Shown: positions 33,876-42,788 of the stretch, piece after piece | How positions within the stretch are numbered: the first letter of the stretch is position 1 | Layout: each line of letters starts with the position of its first letter | NCBI RefSeq assembly: GCF_000018405.1 | Contig: NC_009943.1 | Span: 1,181,001 to 1,245,000 of the forward strand | Source: Desulfosudis oleivorans Hxd3 | Lineage (GTDB): Bacteria; Desulfobacterota; Desulfobacteria; Desulfobacterales; Desulfosudaceae | Direction: 5' to 3' | Length of the DNA: 64,000 bases | The notes under the pieces: model-generated | The model's input: the letters and a program-made list of their open reading frames with translations, nothing else | Database searches by the model: none | What the model was told of the DNA's origin: nothing | Position numbers and translations under genes: made by a program

Positions 33876-34634
33876 TTACGTTAGCCCCTCAATCAGGGAA
33901 AGGGCCTTTTCACGAAGGGCCGGTACCGCATCGTAGGGAGAAAGCCCCTGGACATCTGAATCTACAAGACCCTGGTTATATTCGATAAATCCCAGAAAGT
34001 CGAAATCGGGAAGCTGCTCCTGCAAAAAGGCCTTGTCCGTGTCGGTGCGGATCTTGTTGCCCAGTACCGATACGTTGTTTAAATGAATCTGGCCCGCCAG
34101 AAGCTTGACCTGCCGGGCCGTCTCAATACTGCGCCGGCCCGGCTCCACCACCACGATCAGCCTGTTTACGCCCTGGGCTGTGGCCCGGCCCAGGTGTTCC
34201 AGGCCGGCCTCCATGTCCATCACCACCACCTCATCCCGCAGCAGGGTGATGTGGGTCATCAGGGCCTTGAGCAGGGTGCTTTCCGGGCAGATACACCCGC
34301 CCCCCCCACCCTTGACCCCGCCCAGCCGCATCAGCTTGATGTTGCCCATTCTGGCCGACAGAGCCTCGGGCAGGTCATCCACTTTGGGGTTGAGCTTGAA
34401 AAATCCGCCCATGGAGCCGGGCACCGATTCGGTGCGCTGGGCAATGAGCTCTTTCATTTCGGCAATGGGCACAATGGCGTCCGCGCCTGGAATGCCCACG
34501 GCGGCGGCCAGGTTGGCGTCCGGGTCGGCGTCAATGGCCAGCACCTTTTTCCCCTGATCGTTAAAGGCCCTTATCAGAAGGGCAGCAAGGGTTGTTTTTC
34601 CCACTCCGCCTTTGCCGCTGACGGCGATTTTCAT
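33876..34634 (-). CDS. cooC: CooC-type nickel-insertion ATPase
   Basis: 252 residues, a MinD/ParA-like P-loop ATPase. The deviant Walker A GKGGVGKTT is at 7-15, the second ATPase motif is IDADPDANLAAAVG, and a CxC pair (GGGGGCICPE) occurs mid-protein. The CxC of CooC binds metal at the dimer interface. CooC matures carbon monoxide dehydrogenase by nickel insertion into cluster C. AAGGAG precedes the ATG. No CODH gene is in the window, so it would serve a distant CODH/ACS complex. A related accessory ATPase role cannot be excluded. Confidence 0.85.
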   Translation of the reverse strand: MKIAVSGKGGVGKTTLAALLIRAFNDQGKKVLAIDADPDANLAAAVGIPGADAIVPIAEMKELIAQRTESVPGSMGGFFKLNPKVDDLPEALSARMGNIKLMRLGGVKGGGGGCICPESTLLKALMTHITLLRDEVVVMDMEAGLEHLGRATAQGVNRLIVVVEPGRRSIETARQVKLLAGQIHLNNVSVLGNKIRTDTDKAFLQEQLPDFDFLGFIEYNQGLVDSDVQGLSPYDAVPALREKALSLIEGLT

Positions 34635-34711
34635 TTTTCATGCTCCTTGGAATTTTTGGAAATTTATTTCTGTTTGAGGCCGTTACCTCAAATATTTCAT
34701 GAGATATCCGG

Positions 34712-34741
34712 GTTATAACACTTGCGGCCCTGAAGGGGCAA
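34712..34741 (-). promoter_or_regulatory. possible promoter of cooC-helicase
   Basis: On the minus strand TTGCCC (34741-34736), an 18-base spacer and TATAAC (34717-34712). It overlaps the plus-strand promoter of the U32 gene, so the two divergent units may compete. Confidence 0.4.
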
Positions 34742-34750
34742 GGGTATAAT
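34722..34750 (+). promoter_or_regulatory. promoter of the U32-family gene
   Basis: TTGCGG (34722-34727), a 17-base spacer and a perfect TATAAT (34745-34750), about 60 bases before the ATG at 34813. Confidence 0.6.
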
Positions 34751-34812
34751 GCCCTGCGGTAACGCAACCGGTCCCGCCTTTGGAGCCTTCACAGGACGGA
34801 AAAGAGAGCCCG

Positions 34813-36783
34813 ATGATCGACACAAAAAACCATAAACCCCAGATTCTTGCCCCGGCCGGGGGAAAGGCATCGTTTCTGGCGGCCCTGGCTGCCGGCGCCG
34901 ACGTGATCTATTGCGGCCTGAAAAGTTTTTCCGCCCGCATGGCGGCAGAAAACTTTGCGCCCGGTGAACTTCGCGCGCTGACGGAGCTGGCCCATAAAAA
35001 AGGGGTGAAGGTCTTTGTGGCGCTTAATACCCTGGTCCGTCCGGGGGAGATTCCCCAGGTCCGGCAGCTGGTCCACATCCTTGGCAGAGAGGTGGGCGCC
35101 GACGCGCTGATCGTTCAGGATTTGAGTGTTGTGGAACTGGCGAAACAGGCCGGTTTTAAAGGAGAACTGCACCTTTCCACCCTGGGGGCGGTCACCTTTT
35201 CAAAGGCGCTGGGCCTGATTTCCAGTGCCCTGGGTGTCAGCCGGGTGGTGCTGCCCAGGGAGTTTCACATCGATGAGATCAAGCAGATGGCCCAGTCCTG
35301 TCCCCCGGGCATGAGCCTGGAGGTGTTCGTTCACGGGGCCCTGTGCTACGGGGTGTCGGGCCGGTGCTACTGGAGCAGTTACATGGGCGGCAAAAGCGGG
35401 CTGCGGGGTCGGTGCGTGCAGCCCTGCCGCCGGACCTACACCCAGGGCCGGTCCGAGGGCCGCTGGTTTTCCTGTCTTGATTTTTCCGTGGACGTGCTCA
35501 CCAAGACCCTGCTGCCCCTGCCGCAGATCACCGCCTGGAAGATAGAGGGCCGTAAAAAAGGGCCCCACTATGTTTACTACACCACCACTGCCTATAAAAT
35601 GCTGCGGGACCACGGCAACGACCCGAAGATTAAAAAGGATGCCATGGGCTATCTTGAACAGGCCCTGGGCAGAAAAACCACCCACTACAACTTTCTGCCC
35701 CAGCGGCCCTATCCGCCGTCAGGCCAGGAGGAGCAGACCGGGTCCGGGCTTCTGGCCGGACGGGTGAAGAGCGACGGCGGCAGGCCGGCCCTCTCCCCCC
35801 GCATGGGGTTGATCAAGGGGGACCTGCTGCGTATTGGTTACGAGGACAAGCCCGGCCACAGCCTGCTTCGGGTGCCGGCCGCCGTACCGGCCAGGGGCCG
35901 GCTGGTGTTAAAGGTCCGTGGCGCTGTGCCCGCGGCCGGAACACCGGTTTTTCTCATTGACCGCATGGAAGACGCCCTGGAAACCATGATCGGGGATCTG
36001 GCGGCTGAACTGACTGACGCCCCCTGCCGGGAAACAACCTCGGCCGCACCGGACCGGGCGGCCCGGCAGCGACGGCCGGCATCCAGGTCGCCGGAAGAGA
36101 TGACGGTTTACCGGTCCCTGCCAAGGGGAAGGCAGGCCCACAGTGTGGGCTTCTGGCTCTCTCTTGAGGGAGCCAGAGGTGCCGCCAGGCTGAATGCCCA
36201 ACAGTGGCTCTGGCTGCCGCCGGTGGTGTGGCAGGAGGACGCAGACCGGTGGCAGGCGCTGGTGAACCGTATGGTCAAACAGGGTGCCCGGCGGTTCGTG
36301 CTGAACGCGCCCTGGCAGATATCCCTGTTTGAACGGACAAGAAATCTGGACCTGTGGGCCGGGCCGTTCTGCAACCAGGCAAACGGGGTCTCGATTCAGG
36401 TACTGGCAGGGATGGGTTTTTCCGGTGTTATCGTGAGCCCCGAGCTGGGGAAAGAAGATTACGCGGTCATTCCGGGCCAGAGCCCGGTCCCCTTGGGAGT
36501 GGTTGTTTCGGGCAGCCTGCCCCTGTGCGTGGCCCGTACCCTGCCGGGACCGGTTCGGGAGAAAAAACTGTTTTCAAGCCCCAGGAAGGAAAATGCCTGG
36601 GCCGAGAAGCACAGCGGCCTTGTGTGGTTGTATCCCGACTGGATGGTGGATCTGCGGCCCCGGCAGAAAATCCTGGAACAGTACGGGTATGCGCTCTTTA
36701 TTCATCTCCACCACAGCCCGCCGCCGGGCGTGAAAATCAGGCAGCGGCCGGGGATGTGGAACTGGGATGTCGGCCTGCCGTGA
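34813..36783 (+). CDS. peptidase U32 family protein (RlhA/TrhP-like)
   Basis: 656 residues from the ATG at 34813, chosen over the TTG at 34780 because AAAGAGAG stands at the right distance. The N-terminal half is the U32 domain, with ILAPAGGKASFLAAL at the start and the signature EVFVHGALCYGVSGRCYWS followed by RGRCVQPCR. These cysteines bind an iron-sulfur cluster in the RlhA, TrhP and UbiU/V relatives. Those proteins hydroxylate RNA bases or ubiquinone precursors using prephenate-derived chemistry rather than acting as proteases. The C-terminal half has a beta-barrel-like linker and a second, less conserved domain. The target is unknown. Confidence 0.82.
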   Translation: MIDTKNHKPQILAPAGGKASFLAALAAGADVIYCGLKSFSARMAAENFAPGELRALTELAHKKGVKVFVALNTLVRPGEIPQVRQLVHILGREVGADALIVQDLSVVELAKQAGFKGELHLSTLGAVTFSKALGLISSALGVSRVVLPREFHIDEIKQMAQSCPPGMSLEVFVHGALCYGVSGRCYWSSYMGGKSGLRGRCVQPCRRTYTQGRSEGRWFSCLDFSVDVLTKTLLPLPQITAWKIEGRKKGPHYVYYTTTAYKMLRDHGNDPKIKKDAMGYLEQALGRKTTHYNFLPQRPYPPSGQEEQTGSGLLAGRVKSDGGRPALSPRMGLIKGDLLRIGYEDKPGHSLLRVPAAVPARGRLVLKVRGAVPAAGTPVFLIDRMEDALETMIGDLAAELTDAPCRETTSAAPDRAARQRRPASRSPEEMTVYRSLPRGRQAHSVGFWLSLEGARGAARLNAQQWLWLPPVVWQEDADRWQALVNRMVKQGARRFVLNAPWQISLFERTRNLDLWAGPFCNQANGVSIQVLAGMGFSGVIVSPELGKEDYAVIPGQSPVPLGVVVSGSLPLCVARTLPGPVREKKLFSSPRKENAWAEKHSGLVWLYPDWMVDLRPRQKILEQYGYALFIHLHHSPPPGVKIRQRPGMWNWDVGLP

Positions 36784-36868
36784 TGCCGGGTTTGACGGGG
36801 CAATAAAAACAGACTGTATAATCCATATAATAGGTATGATCCGCCAAATTTTTTAGAAAGATATTTCC

Positions 36869-36897
36869 TTGACAAAGGATGGCTTTGATCGTATCTA
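36869..36897 (+). promoter_or_regulatory. possible promoter of the IHF-like gene
   Basis: TTGACA (36869-36874), a 17-base spacer and TATCTA (36892-36897), with another TAT overlapping just after. The -35 is perfect and the -10 poor. It lies about 140 bases upstream of the ATG at 37035, leaving a long GC-rich leader with no recognised riboswitch. Confidence 0.45.
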
Positions 36898-37034
36898 TAT
36901 CAGACAGTTGGACGTGAGCCGGTGACGAAAGCCCGGCAGAAGGGGTTGCAGGGGCCGGTGAAGAATATATGTTTGACCATCAGGTCGCGCGAAAATCTTT
37001 TGGGCAGCACAAATATTTCTAAAGGAGTAAGGGT

Positions 37035-37319
37035 ATGACGTTGACAAAAAGCAGGATAATCGATTCTGTGCAGGAAGAGACAGGCCTTCCGAGAAAACGG
37101 TGTGACGAACTGGTCGAGGAGCTCCTGGAAATCATCAAAGAGACCCTTGCAAACGGCGAAAACCTGATGGTCAGCGGATTCGGCAAGTTCTGCGTCAAGG
37201 AGAAAAAGGCACGCAAGGGCAGAAACCCGGCCACCGGCGACGACCTGATGCTTGACGAACGAAAAGTGGTCACCTTCAAGTGTTCCCAGGGGTTGAGGGA
37301 AAAAATAAACGGCAGTTAA
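37035..37319 (+). CDS. ihfA: HU/IHF-family DNA-bending protein, IHF-alpha-like
   Basis: 94 residues. The start MTLTKSRIIDSVQEETGLP and the beta-arm region GRNPATGDDL fit the IHF alpha subunit better than HU (which has GRNPxTGxxI and a different start). IHF bends DNA sharply at specific sites and is needed for sigma54 promoters, recombination and replication control. The ribosome site AAAGGAG precedes the ATG. It lies just before the type II secretion operon but has its own likely promoter. The alpha versus generic HU choice is moderately sure. Confidence 0.8.
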   Translation: MTLTKSRIIDSVQEETGLPRKRCDELVEELLEIIKETLANGENLMVSGFGKFCVKEKKARKGRNPATGDDLMLDERKVVTFKCSQGLREKINGS

Positions 37320-37415
37320 CCGGCGTATTGCTGTCGCGGCGGGGGTCCCGGTCTGTCGCCGGCCCCTGCTTCCGTCTGTCCATCACCCCATAAATCTTCC
37401 TTATGTTATCTATCT

Positions 37416-37877
37416 ATGTATTCTAACCAACGTTCTTCTGTGCAGAAAAAAAACTTCAGCCCGGGTTTCACGCTGATCGAGTTGCTGGTGGTGCTGGTCA
37501 TCCTCGGCATCATCGGCGTCACAGTGGCACCCCGCATCCTGGGAAAACCCGACGAGGCCAAGAAGATAAAGGCCGCCACTACCATTGAGGCCATTTCCAC
37601 GGCGTTGAAGCTCTATAAGCTGGACAACGGCGCTTATCCCACCACCTCCCAGGGCTTGGAGGCCCTTGTGCGCAAGCCGGAGAGCGGCAATACGGACAAC
37701 TGGCAGGAGGGCGGATACCTGGAAAAGGGGAAGGTTCCCCGCGACCCGTGGGGCAATCCTTTTGTCTACATGTGTCCCGGCGTCCATGGTGATTTTGATA
37801 TCATTTCCTACGGGGCCGACGGCGCGCCCGGCGGCGAAGGAAAATACGCGGATATCAAAAGCTGGGAGATCGAATGA
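37416..37877 (+). CDS. gspG: type II secretion major pseudopilin GspG
   Basis: 153 residues. The prepilin peptidase site is [16 protein letters not shown]: cleavage after Gly with Glu at mature +5, then the hydrophobic helix. The C-terminal domain has the GspG features [30 protein letters not shown] and [15 protein letters not shown], which bind calcium. GspG forms the body of the pseudopilus that pushes substrates through the GspD secretin. It is the first gene of the operon. The ATG has no obvious ribosome site. Confidence 0.95.
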   Translation: MYSNQRSSVQKKNFSPGFTLIELLVVLVILGIIGVTVAPRILGKPDEAKKIKAATTIEAISTALKLYKLDNGAYPTTSQGLEALVRKPESGNTDNWQEGGYLEKGKVPRDPWGNPFVYMCPGVHGDFDIISYGADGAPGGEGKYADIKSWEIE

Positions 37878-37950
37878 CCCGGTGACCCCCGGTCACCGTC
37901 CGGCTCCCCTTTCCCCCGTATAGCCGTACCGGTCTTTTTTTTGTTCCTTT

Positions 37951-38538
37951 TTGGAGGCTGCTCTGTTATCCCCCTCCACACATAACAGTCCGGCGCGACA
38001 CCCCGATGGCTTCACGCTGATCGAGCTGATTGTCGTGTTGGCCCTTCTGGTCATCGTTCTGTCCGTGACCTTTCCCCGTGTTTCAAATATCGGATTTTCA
38101 GACAGCAGGAACAAGACCGCGCGCTGGATTATCACCACCACCCGGGTCCTCAAGTCAAAAGCGGTCATGGACCGCCATCCCTACGTGCTTCAGGTGGACA
38201 CCTCCCGCCAGACATTGACGGCCTTGCCCGGGGCAACTTCGGGCAATCTGCCGGCGCAAATGGCGGCGCTCGCCGGCCAAACGCCGGAAGCCGACGTCCC
38301 CGGCCCGGAGACCACAGGCACCCGGCGCCTGGCGCTTTCGGATGATCTGACCGTTGAGCATGTGATCTTTGCCGGCAGTGATACCGCGCAAACCGGGGTG
38401 GTGGATATTGTGTTTCATGCCGGCGGTTACTCGGACTGGGCCGTGATTCATATGCGGGACCGGGGCCGGCGGATCTCTTTTATTATTGAGCCGTTTATCA
38501 ACCGGGTCAGAATGGTGGACGGGTATGCGGAACTTTGA
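37951..38538 (+). CDS. gspH: type II secretion minor pseudopilin GspH
   Basis: About 195 residues with the prepilin site GFTLIELIVVLALLVIV and a GspH-like beta domain. GspH is a minor pseudopilin near the tip complex. The start is unclear. The TTG at 37951 overlaps the only strong ribosome site (GGAGG, 37953-37957), and the next codon at a good distance is CTG at 37963, giving 191 residues. No ATG or GTG occurs before the prepilin site. The end overlaps gspI by 14 bases. Confidence 0.85.
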   Translation: MEAALLSPSTHNSPARHPDGFTLIELIVVLALLVIVLSVTFPRVSNIGFSDSRNKTARWIITTTRVLKSKAVMDRHPYVLQVDTSRQTLTALPGATSGNLPAQMAALAGQTPEADVPGPETTGTRRLALSDDLTVEHVIFAGSDTAQTGVVDIVFHAGGYSDWAVIHMRDRGRRISFIIEPFINRVRMVDGYAEL

Positions 38539-38950
38539 TCGCAAACGAAAAAGGACCTGGCGGTATTCCTGGCCACGGGCGGCGGGGCGGCGGGGGTTTA
38601 CCCTGATGGAAGTTCTCATCGCCATGTCCGTTCTGGCCATTGCCATGGTGGGGTTTTTCTCCCTTTTTTCCCAGACCGTGACAGTGGAGGAGGCCGCGCG
38701 ATTTAACACCGTGGCCCCATTGCTGGCCCAGGCCGCCATGGCTGACGTGGTGTCCGGACGGGCCGGCACCGGAGGGGATTTTCCCGATCATCCCGGCTAC
38801 CGGTGGGACCTTTCCATTACCGAAGTGGTGCCGGGCGTGCTGGGCGGGGATGCCGTGGAAGGATTGGCACAGGTGAACGTGACAGTAACCCTGAACAACG
38901 CGGAACGCACCTATACATTGAGGGCCTATGACTGGCTTTCCTCCGAATAG
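38525..38950 (+). CDS. gspI: type II secretion minor pseudopilin GspI
   Basis: 141 residues from the ATG at 38525. A basic leader of about 23 residues (NFDRKRKRTWRY) precedes the prepilin site GFTLMEVLIAMSVLAIA. GspI forms the tip complex with GspJ and GspK. Its fold and size fit, with the C-terminal beta region ending in RAYDWLSSE. The start lies inside gspH and the end inside gspJ (23-base overlap), so translation is coupled across the three genes. Confidence 0.88.
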   Translation: MRNFDRKRKRTWRYSWPRAAGRRGFTLMEVLIAMSVLAIAMVGFFSLFSQTVTVEEAARFNTVAPLLAQAAMADVVSGRAGTGGDFPDHPGYRWDLSITEVVPGVLGGDAVEGLAQVNVTVTLNNAERTYTLRAYDWLSSE

Positions 38951-39641
38951 ACGGTCCGGAAGACTCTTCCTGGTGGCAACCCAGGGGGCCGGGGGGTTTA
39001 CCCTTTTTGAACTCCTGGTGGCCATTGCCGTGTTTGCCCTGCTGACCACGGCCATGTACGGGGGGCTCAACAGCCTGCTGGGCAATGCCGAGTCCCTTAG
39101 CCGGAGCGCCGTTGCCTATGACTCGGCCCGTTCCTGCCTGGACCGGATGGCCCGGGATCTCCGGTCGGTCTATGTGGCGGTGCCGCCGGCCTATGAGACA
39201 CCGGGGTTTGATACCGACCCGGATCCCTACCGGTTTGTCGCCAACGGTATCGGTCAGGATGTGCGGATGCGGTTTGTCGCCTTTTCCCATGTGCCGCTGG
39301 ACAGGGGGCTGACGGCTGAGGCGGGGCGTATCGTTTATTATCTGTACACCCCCGAAGGGCGTGACACCCGCGTGCTGATGCGAAACGACCGGGTGCTTCA
39401 ATATGACGCGGACACGGAAGAGGGACAAGACCCCATCGTATGTGAAAACATCGCTTCCCTGGATCTGCTGTTTTATGACGGGAACGGACGGGAGTATGAC
39501 CGCTGGGATTCAGACTCCAGTGAGTTTGATTATGCCACGCCGCGGGCCGTGGGGATTCAGCTGGTGCTGGATGCTGACGGGCGGCGCTATCCTTTTGAAA
39601 CCATAGTGGACCTGCCGGTCTACCGGGAGCCGGTGGAATGA
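38928..39641 (+). CDS. gspJ: type II secretion minor pseudopilin GspJ
   Basis: 237 residues with the prepilin site GFTLFELLVAIAVFALL after a 22-residue leader, and a long beta-rich domain typical of GspJ. It takes part in the GspI-J-K tip that starts pseudopilus assembly. It starts inside gspI and overlaps gspK by four bases (ATGA). Confidence 0.9.
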   Translation: MTGFPPNRRSGRLFLVATQGAGGFTLFELLVAIAVFALLTTAMYGGLNSLLGNAESLSRSAVAYDSARSCLDRMARDLRSVYVAVPPAYETPGFDTDPDPYRFVANGIGQDVRMRFVAFSHVPLDRGLTAEAGRIVYYLYTPEGRDTRVLMRNDRVLQYDADTEEGQDPIVCENIASLDLLFYDGNGREYDRWDSDSSEFDYATPRAVGIQLVLDADGRRYPFETIVDLPVYREPVE

Positions 39642-40723
39642 CGATTTTGCGAAAAAGAAGACAGATCGCCGGTGACCGGGGCGTGGCCATTCTGGCGGTG
39701 CTGATGATCATCGCCCTGCTGACGGCGGTGTTGTTTTCGGTGAACCGGCGGGCCCGTACCGGCATGGACGCGGTCATGGTGTTTCGGGACCGGGTGACCC
39801 TTTCCCACATGGCGGCGTCGGGCATCCATATCGGCCGGGCCGTGTTGATAGATGACCGCATCAATACCGAAATAGATTCCATTCAGGAGACATGGGCCGA
39901 TCCGATGGCGCTGGAGGGGATCGTGGAAGCGTTCCCCTTTGAAAAAGGGAGCCTGTCCCTTCGTATCACCGATTTGATGGGCCGTATTCAGGTCAATGCC
40001 CTTGTGCAGTATCCGGAAGGGCGGCAGGTCAATGGTGACCAGGAGGTCCTGTGGTACCGCCTGATGGAACTGGTCAAGATTTTCAGCGGGCCGGACTACG
40101 ATATCCGGCCGGTGGCAATTCTGCATGCCATCAAGGACTGGCTCGATTCCGGGGACGATGATGCCACCGAGGATTTCGGCGCCGAATCCGATTACTACCA
40201 GGGCCTGACCCCGTCCTATACCTGCCGGAACGGCCCGGTGATCGACGTGAGTGAACTGGCCCTGGTAAAGGGAATGTCGGCCGGTATTTTTAACGCCATT
40301 GACGCCAGCTACGGGATTTCAGACATGGTGACCACCTTTGGCATGGTGGAGGTGGCCCAGGGCGATGGGTTCACTTTTCCGGGCCGGATCAACATCAACA
40401 CCGCGCCGGTTTACGTGCTGGCGGTTCTTATTCCGGAGGTGGAAGACGCTCACCTGGCCGCTGAGATGGACGCGTTCCGGTCAGAGATGTCCAACGGTCT
40501 TTATGTCCATGACCTTTCCGGTGACACTTGGTACAAACAGGCCCCCGGGTGCGAGGAGATCAATATTTCACCGGCCCTGATCACCACCCGGAGCGACTTT
40601 TTTCAGATAGAGGCCACCGCCGTTCTGGGGGAGCTGCAGGTTACACAAACAGCAGTGGTGCGCCGGGTTCAGAACGAAAAAACCGGTAAATGGGAGTGCA
40701 GGGTGTTGAAGTGGCAGTCGTGA
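39638..40723 (+). CDS. gspK: type II secretion minor pseudopilin GspK
   Basis: 361 residues. GspK is the largest minor pseudopilin and caps the tip complex. Its leader is GDRGVAILAVLMIIALLTAVLFS, without the usual Glu at +5, as is normal for GspK. The globular part includes DWLDSGDDDATEDFGAESDYY, the Ca-binding-type acidic insertion of GspK, and FTFPGRININTAPVYVLA, which is the family signature. It starts in the four-base overlap with gspJ. Confidence 0.93.
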   Translation: MTILRKRRQIAGDRGVAILAVLMIIALLTAVLFSVNRRARTGMDAVMVFRDRVTLSHMAASGIHIGRAVLIDDRINTEIDSIQETWADPMALEGIVEAFPFEKGSLSLRITDLMGRIQVNALVQYPEGRQVNGDQEVLWYRLMELVKIFSGPDYDIRPVAILHAIKDWLDSGDDDATEDFGAESDYYQGLTPSYTCRNGPVIDVSELALVKGMSAGIFNAIDASYGISDMVTTFGMVEVAQGDGFTFPGRININTAPVYVLAVLIPEVEDAHLAAEMDAFRSEMSNGLYVHDLSGDTWYKQAPGCEEINISPALITTRSDFFQIEATAVLGELQVTQTAVVRRVQNEKTGKWECRVLKWQS

Positions 40724-40776
40724 TGGGGTATATATGGTTCGATTTATAATGATTTAAATGGGATTGGCGGTTCGGC

Positions 40777-42237
40777 ATGGACGGCAGGGTTCTGGGTATT
40801 GATATCGGCAACACCACGGTCTGCGCGGTTCTGGTGGGCCCCGGCGAAAGCGGCCTTCGCATAGAGGCCCACGCCCATGCGGCAATGGGAAAGGACGTCT
40901 CCCCCTGGCAGGTGCTGCCCGGTGTGCTGGACGCCCTGGGTCACCGGGCCGACTGGTCGGGTGCGGCCTGCGTGGCCACCTTCCCGGACCGGCAGGTCTC
41001 CTACAGGCGTATTCATATGCCGTTTGCCGACCCCCGGAAGATCGAAAAGGTGATTGCCTATGAACTGGAGCCGCTGCTGCCTTTTGCGCCGGCGGACCTG
41101 TTTATCGATTTTGTGGTGCTTTTCCCGGCGGTTTCCCAGGAAAACGAGGCGGGCGTCGAGGTGCTGGCCGCGGCGGTACACAAGGAAAAGGTGAAGGAGT
41201 GGATTGACGGGTTTGCCGGTGCCGGTCTGCAGCCGGAAATGATCGTGCCCAGAGGATGGGCCGCCGCCGCGGTGCTGTCGGCAGATATTGAGGAAGCCCT
41301 GCTGGTGGAGACTACCGGTGGGTATGTGACAACGGCCGTGGTTGGCGGCGGGGATGCCCAATGGATCCGGTTTTTTTCAGCCGGCCCGCCGCCGGATCAG
41401 GAGGCGGGCCGGTCTGCGCTGCGCGACGGCCTGCGCCAGACCCTGCTGGCCTATGAATATGAAACAGGGGTTGCCGCGGGGCTGAAAAACGTCTTTGTGA
41501 CCGGTGCCGATTCCCGGGCAGGGGAGGCGGTAAAAACGGTTGCCGACTGCCTGGGAATTGATGCCCGGCCGTTTAACATGGCGGACGGCTCTTCCCTGGT
41601 GACGGGTGGCCGGCCCGACCATACCTGGGAGCCGGGCCTTCTGGACATGGCGCTCTGCCCGGCGTTGCTGAAGAAAAGCCGGAAGCCCTGTATTAATTTT
41701 CGGAAAGGGGAGTTCTCCCTGGCGGCCAGGTGGTTGCAATACCGGTACCTGTTCGGTGGCACCGCCGCGCTGGCGGCACTGGTGCTGGTACTCGGCCTGA
41801 TGGGTTTTTTTTACGACCTTTATTCTCTCAATCGGTCCATAGCGACTGTGGATGCCCGGCGGCAGGCGATTTTCCGGGAGTGCTTTCCCGAATCGGCGGC
41901 AGCACCGTCTGCCGAGATGATGCGCTACGAGATCGACAGGCTTCGTGAATCCAGTGGCCTGCCTGCCGGACTGGACCGGACTGTTTACCAGGTGGATATA
42001 TTGAACGACATCAGCCGCCTGGTGCCCCAGGAGACGGATGTGGTGATCACCCGCCTGGACGCGGGGCTCAATGATGTTTCCGTCACCGGCAACACGGATG
42101 CTTTTCAGTCCGTGGACACCATGAAAAACAGGCTTGAGGAGAGTGATCTGTTCGGGACCGTTGTCATCAGTTCCGCCACCATGGATAAAGCCGATAAACG
42201 GGTTCACTTCAAGTTGCAGGTGGAGCTGAAGTCATGA
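40777..42237 (+). CDS. gspL: type II secretion inner-membrane platform protein GspL
   Basis: 486 residues. The N-terminal cytoplasmic half has an actin/PilM-like fold starting VLGIDIGNTTVCAVLVG. One membrane helix lies at about residues 325-350 (GGTAALAALVLVLGLMGFFY), followed by a periplasmic domain of about 140 residues of the ferredoxin-like type. GspL recruits the GspE ATPase and pairs with GspM. It overlaps gspM by four bases. Confidence 0.85.
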   Translation: MDGRVLGIDIGNTTVCAVLVGPGESGLRIEAHAHAAMGKDVSPWQVLPGVLDALGHRADWSGAACVATFPDRQVSYRRIHMPFADPRKIEKVIAYELEPLLPFAPADLFIDFVVLFPAVSQENEAGVEVLAAAVHKEKVKEWIDGFAGAGLQPEMIVPRGWAAAAVLSADIEEALLVETTGGYVTTAVVGGGDAQWIRFFSAGPPPDQEAGRSALRDGLRQTLLAYEYETGVAAGLKNVFVTGADSRAGEAVKTVADCLGIDARPFNMADGSSLVTGGRPDHTWEPGLLDMALCPALLKKSRKPCINFRKGEFSLAARWLQYRYLFGGTAALAALVLVLGLMGFFYDLYSLNRSIATVDARRQAIFRECFPESAAAPSAEMMRYEIDRLRESSGLPAGLDRTVYQVDILNDISRLVPQETDVVITRLDAGLNDVSVTGNTDAFQSVDTMKNRLEESDLFGTVVISSATMDKADKRVHFKLQVELKS

Positions 42238-42788
42238 TACAGCCACTGATGTCAAGAGCGGCGACATTTTTCAGGGGCCTGACCCCACGGGAGCGGTATG
42301 CCGTCTGTATCGGGGTGGCGGCGGTGCTGCTGCTTTTTTTCTGGAAAGGGGTGGCCGCTCCCCTTTCCGACAAGCGGGAGACCCTGGTGGTCCAGCTGGC
42401 GTCCCGGCAGAACGACCTGAAACAGATGATAACCCTGCAGCAGGAACATGAAAGGATGCAGCAGGCCGCGGCCAGGGCCGCTGCCGGCCAGTCCGGGCGG
42501 GGGGCTGACTTTACGCTTTTTTCGTTTCTGGACCGGCTGGCCGGCAGGGCCGGCATCAAGGATCATATCGCCTATATGCGGCCGTCTGTATCGGGCCAGA
42601 ACAGTGAACTCTCCGTTGTTGAGATGAAACTGGAGGGCGTTGACCTGCAGGGGCTGGTTTCCTACCTTCATATGATTGAGACCGCTGACGCCATGGTGTT
42701 TGTCACCCGTCTCTCCATCGCGGCACAGGAAAAGGGTGGCGGTGGTGGCGTGGAGGCGGTGCTGCGGGTGGAGACCGTAACCACATGA
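42234..42788 (+). CDS. gspM: type II secretion inner-membrane protein GspM
   Basis: 184 residues with one N-terminal membrane helix (YAVCIGVAAVLLLFFWKGV at about 20-38), a coiled-coil stretch (QLASRQNDLKQMITLQQEHERMQ) and a periplasmic ferredoxin-like domain. GspM pairs with GspL in the inner-membrane platform. Both ends overlap neighbouring genes by four bases. Confidence 0.85.
   Translation: MIQPLMSRAATFFRGLTPRERYAVCIGVAAVLLLFFWKGVAAPLSDKRETLVVQLASRQNDLKQMITLQQEHERMQQAAARAAAGQSGRGADFTLFSFLDRLAGRAGIKDHIAYMRPSVSGQNSELSVVEMKLEGVDLQGLVSYLHMIETADAMVFVTRLSIAAQEKGGGGGVEAVLRVETVTT

Noticed and set aside
36869-37034. The leader of the IHF-like gene considered as a c-di-GMP or other riboswitch
   Set aside because: I could not find the conserved GGACGCAAAGCC-like core or its partner strand; nothing beyond a GC-rich leader was visible.
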